Shown here in pieces: positions 60,256-62,457 of a stretch of DNA of 62,457 nt. A program made the translations under genes and the position numbers. The notes below the pieces were generated by a model. That model did no database searches. It worked only from the letters and a program-made list of their open reading frames with translations, and was not told the origin of the DNA. The stretch's first letter is position 1. Every line of letters begins with the position of its first letter. Source of the stretch: Teratosphaeria epicoccoides. Lineage: Eukaryota > Ascomycota > Dothideomycetes > Mycosphaerellales > Teratosphaeriaceae. The stretch lies in NCBI GenBank assembly GCA_021401465.1, contig JADDMT010000149.1, positions 1 to 62,457 on the forward strand. The letters are read 5' to 3'.

Positions 60256-62330
60256 AGTTGAAGAAGGACGCGACTTAAAGGATTAGCAGAGAACAGAGCG
60301 CGGTATATCCTTCTCGGTCGTGTAAGTCTAGTAGCATGTTAGTAAAGGATAATATATAGCATGTAAATATGCACATACTACAAGTTACTATCTAATGTAG
60401 CTACGTAGAGTCTATTAATGCAGAAGAAAGAGAGGACGCGATGTTTATAGTATCTTGTAATACGCAAGTGTCATCTAAATTTGGCTACCCCTAAAACTGC
60501 GGCGGCGGTACTTTTAGCTTGCTAGCAGTATACTATTAAAGTACCGCTAGTAGAACTAGCCTCGGTTAGCATTGATTCTTCATTTATAGCTAGTATAGGT
60601 ACTACGAAACATCCGCGCTATATAGCACGTCCGCCTATATGACATAGCTAGACTACTACTACTACGAAGCGCCTGCTAAAAGCACTAGTCATGTGTAAAA
60701 CACATCGATAGGTATACTAGCATTCTACGCGATCTATACACTAAAAAGCCAAGTTGACAGTCCTTAGTCGATACACTAGACACAAGTAGCAGTGTACCTA
60801 TTAAGAGCCTACCCTATTCTCTAGTCTCTATCCGACGATCCTATACCCTATATAACTGTTAGTAGTCTCTAATAGTAATGTAGACAATCCCTTAGGCTAG
60901 CTGACACCTATCCCTAGCTATAGCATCTTAGACATTAACTAGTATAAGATCTACGTACAAGACTATCTTCTTAATTAATAGGACTAGTATAATGACTGTC
61001 TGCGTTAATATTGACGTAGGCACGCTAACCTCATCTCTACTAACAGCAAGTCGAGCCCTATATACATACTCTGACCTATAGCAGTTAAAGCGCCCGCATG
61101 TACTCGCGCGCCTGTAGATGCCTACACGTAGTCCCTGTTAAGATAGAGCCTAAAAGCGTAGTCGAAGTAGGCACGCCTATAGTCTCTGTCGCAGAGTTCT
61201 GATATCTTGCTTTAAGAGTACTTATACTAGAAGGTCTAGTAACGAGCCTACGCGCTTACAATTCGGCACCTAGTAGAGGGTAACTATAAGATATAAGCCT
61301 AAGTAGTGTTATATTAGAGGTAGTTACTCTATAGTAGATCCTACGTATATAGTAGTAAGAGTAGTTCTACATGCGAGAGAATATCCTGTACGTATTATTC
61401 TAAAGGCCTTCAAGCTACGTTTAAACTATAATAGCTATACTACTTTCGTGTTAACCCTAGGTAATTGTCGACTTCTAGACTATCTGCTGCCGATAGTTTG
61501 ACGATATCTTATATAGTAGATGCTAAAAACTAACCTCCCTTGCTCGTGTCTACAACGCCTCTGCTATCGCTAGGAATTCGAGTTACAATATTCCCTACTA
61601 CTACTAAAGAAGGCGCTCGTTTCCTAGAACATGCGCTCCTCCGCTACTATTAACTGTGCAACTTAGCTAAGTAGGCTAAGCTGCTCTATCCGTTCTTCTA
61701 ATGTAGCGTATAGGCGTAGGTAATCGTCATGTCGAAGTATAAGGCCTGCTTTAATCATGCCTATACTCTACTACTATAGCGCCTTAGGTTTATAAATCGT
61801 GCTATACTAGGTCTTAGAGGTTCTTGTCAAGGAAACACGCACACTTATTATTCAGGCTATGCCTATATTATGTCTGTTTAAATTACAGATGTTAGGATTA
61901 CTTAAAACACGCGTTGTTTATACTCGTTAGTCCCTTAGCTAACTTTAGATAAAAGATGTAGTAGACCCTTCCGCGCTTTTCGCACCTTATCGCTATAGCT
62001 GTAGCCGTCGTATATGCGACGCCGCTTTGTCTATCTTCTAGTCCGCTACGACACTATCTATAGTAGGCATAATCTAGACGCTAGGGTCCTAATGATTATA
62101 GCACTTAAGACACGCATATAGGAACAGGATACTTAAGCCTATGCGCGTAAGGCAAGAGGATTAGTAGAAGCTATATCCTTGCCTAAACTACAAGCTACCC
62201 TCGTTACTATTATAGGGTTCTCCTTATAGATGACGACTTAGTAGTGTCAAAGAACACGTTCGTGCTATAGCTAACTAGGCATGTGTTAGTAATAACTAGT
62301 GCTATGGCTAATCAAGCATTTCAAAGGATC
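60256..62330. other. No gene identified
   Basis: Mutated DNA to the boundary near 62330. Any promoter of the minus-strand gene would lie at its left end, but no element is recognisable after the mutation. Confidence 0.4.
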
Positions 62331-62457
62331 TGATACGGTTGATACTAGGGGACCATTTGAACCGCATGGGTTCTAATAGCCGCCCTTGGCATGCAGTGAC
62401 CCTGCCACATATGGCAAGGGGGTCCTTCGTACATACGTTGGCTCGTATGTCGTCCGA
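62331..62457. other. Start of non-mutated sequence
   Basis: Composition changes sharply. GACCATTTG, GCATGGGTTC, CCTTGGCATG, CTGCCACATATGGCAAG and CGTTGGCTCG bring several CCA/TGG triplets in 125 bases, against almost none in the preceding kilobases. This may be unique flank or a younger insertion; the stretch is too short to identify. Confidence 0.7.

Noticed and set aside
1..62457. Reassigned stop codons (TAG/TAA read as Gln, ciliate-style)
   Set aside because: TAG also stands at conserved Trp positions, TGG is still used at others, and copies differ from each other at the same codon (TGG in A1 chromodomain, TAG in A2). Mutation explains it; a changed code does not.

Overview
The window looks like a repeat-rich, gene-poor accessory block of a filamentous ascomycete (Pezizomycotina) genome. 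The basis is the class of LTR retrotransposon present and mutation damage that looks like repeat-induced point mutation (RIP). Nearly every recognisable reading frame is cut by TAG/TAA codons where Trp (TGG) and Gln (CAA/CAG) are expected. CCA/TGG is almost absent and CTAG is everywhere. I see no intact protein gene, and no tRNA, rRNA or CRISPR array.

The backbone is two families of Ty3/gypsy chromoviruses, here called A and B. A1 (127-5043) lacks its 5' part. A2 (35456-42540) is full length with 471-bp LTRs and a CTCCT target-site duplication. B1 (18403-25393, TSD TAACC) and B2 (49261-56244, TSD CTAGT) are full length. A third B copy (B3, 1-126, minus strand) shows only the end of an LTR and has inserted into A1. 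Each family carries gag, then pol (protease with DSG or its remnant, RT with YLDD or YMDD, RNase H, HHCC/DDE integrase, C-terminal chromodomain), then a separate antisense ORF for a Cys-rich coiled-coil protein that converges tail-to-tail with pol. In both families gag and pol are out of frame by -1 exactly at a GGGAAAC heptamer (AGGAAAC in the more mutated copies), which suggests programmed -1 frameshifting.

Between the retroelements lie older, equally mutated sequences with traces of other genes. These are a hydrophilic protein split by B1 (18085-18402 plus 25399-26340), a possible upstream partner at 15408-16920, an inner-nuclear-membrane-type HeH/LEM N-terminus on the minus strand near 14.1-14.4 kb, an Ala/Glu-rich minus-strand fragment at 11.4-11.7 kb, a possible hAT dimerisation domain near 44.4 kb, and a Ser/Arg/Asn-rich minus-strand gene at 58.5-60.3 kb. 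Short tandem repeats, a 22-base G run and a palindrome cluster at 57.13-57.25 kb complete the picture.

The damage stops abruptly near 62.33 kb: the last ~125 bases contain several CCA/TGG triplets. The first 126 bases (B3) are also much less mutated. Treating TAG/TAA as former Gln/Trp makes many random frames look open, so pseudogenes were called only where motifs, agreement between copies, or unusually long stop-free, charged stretches support them.
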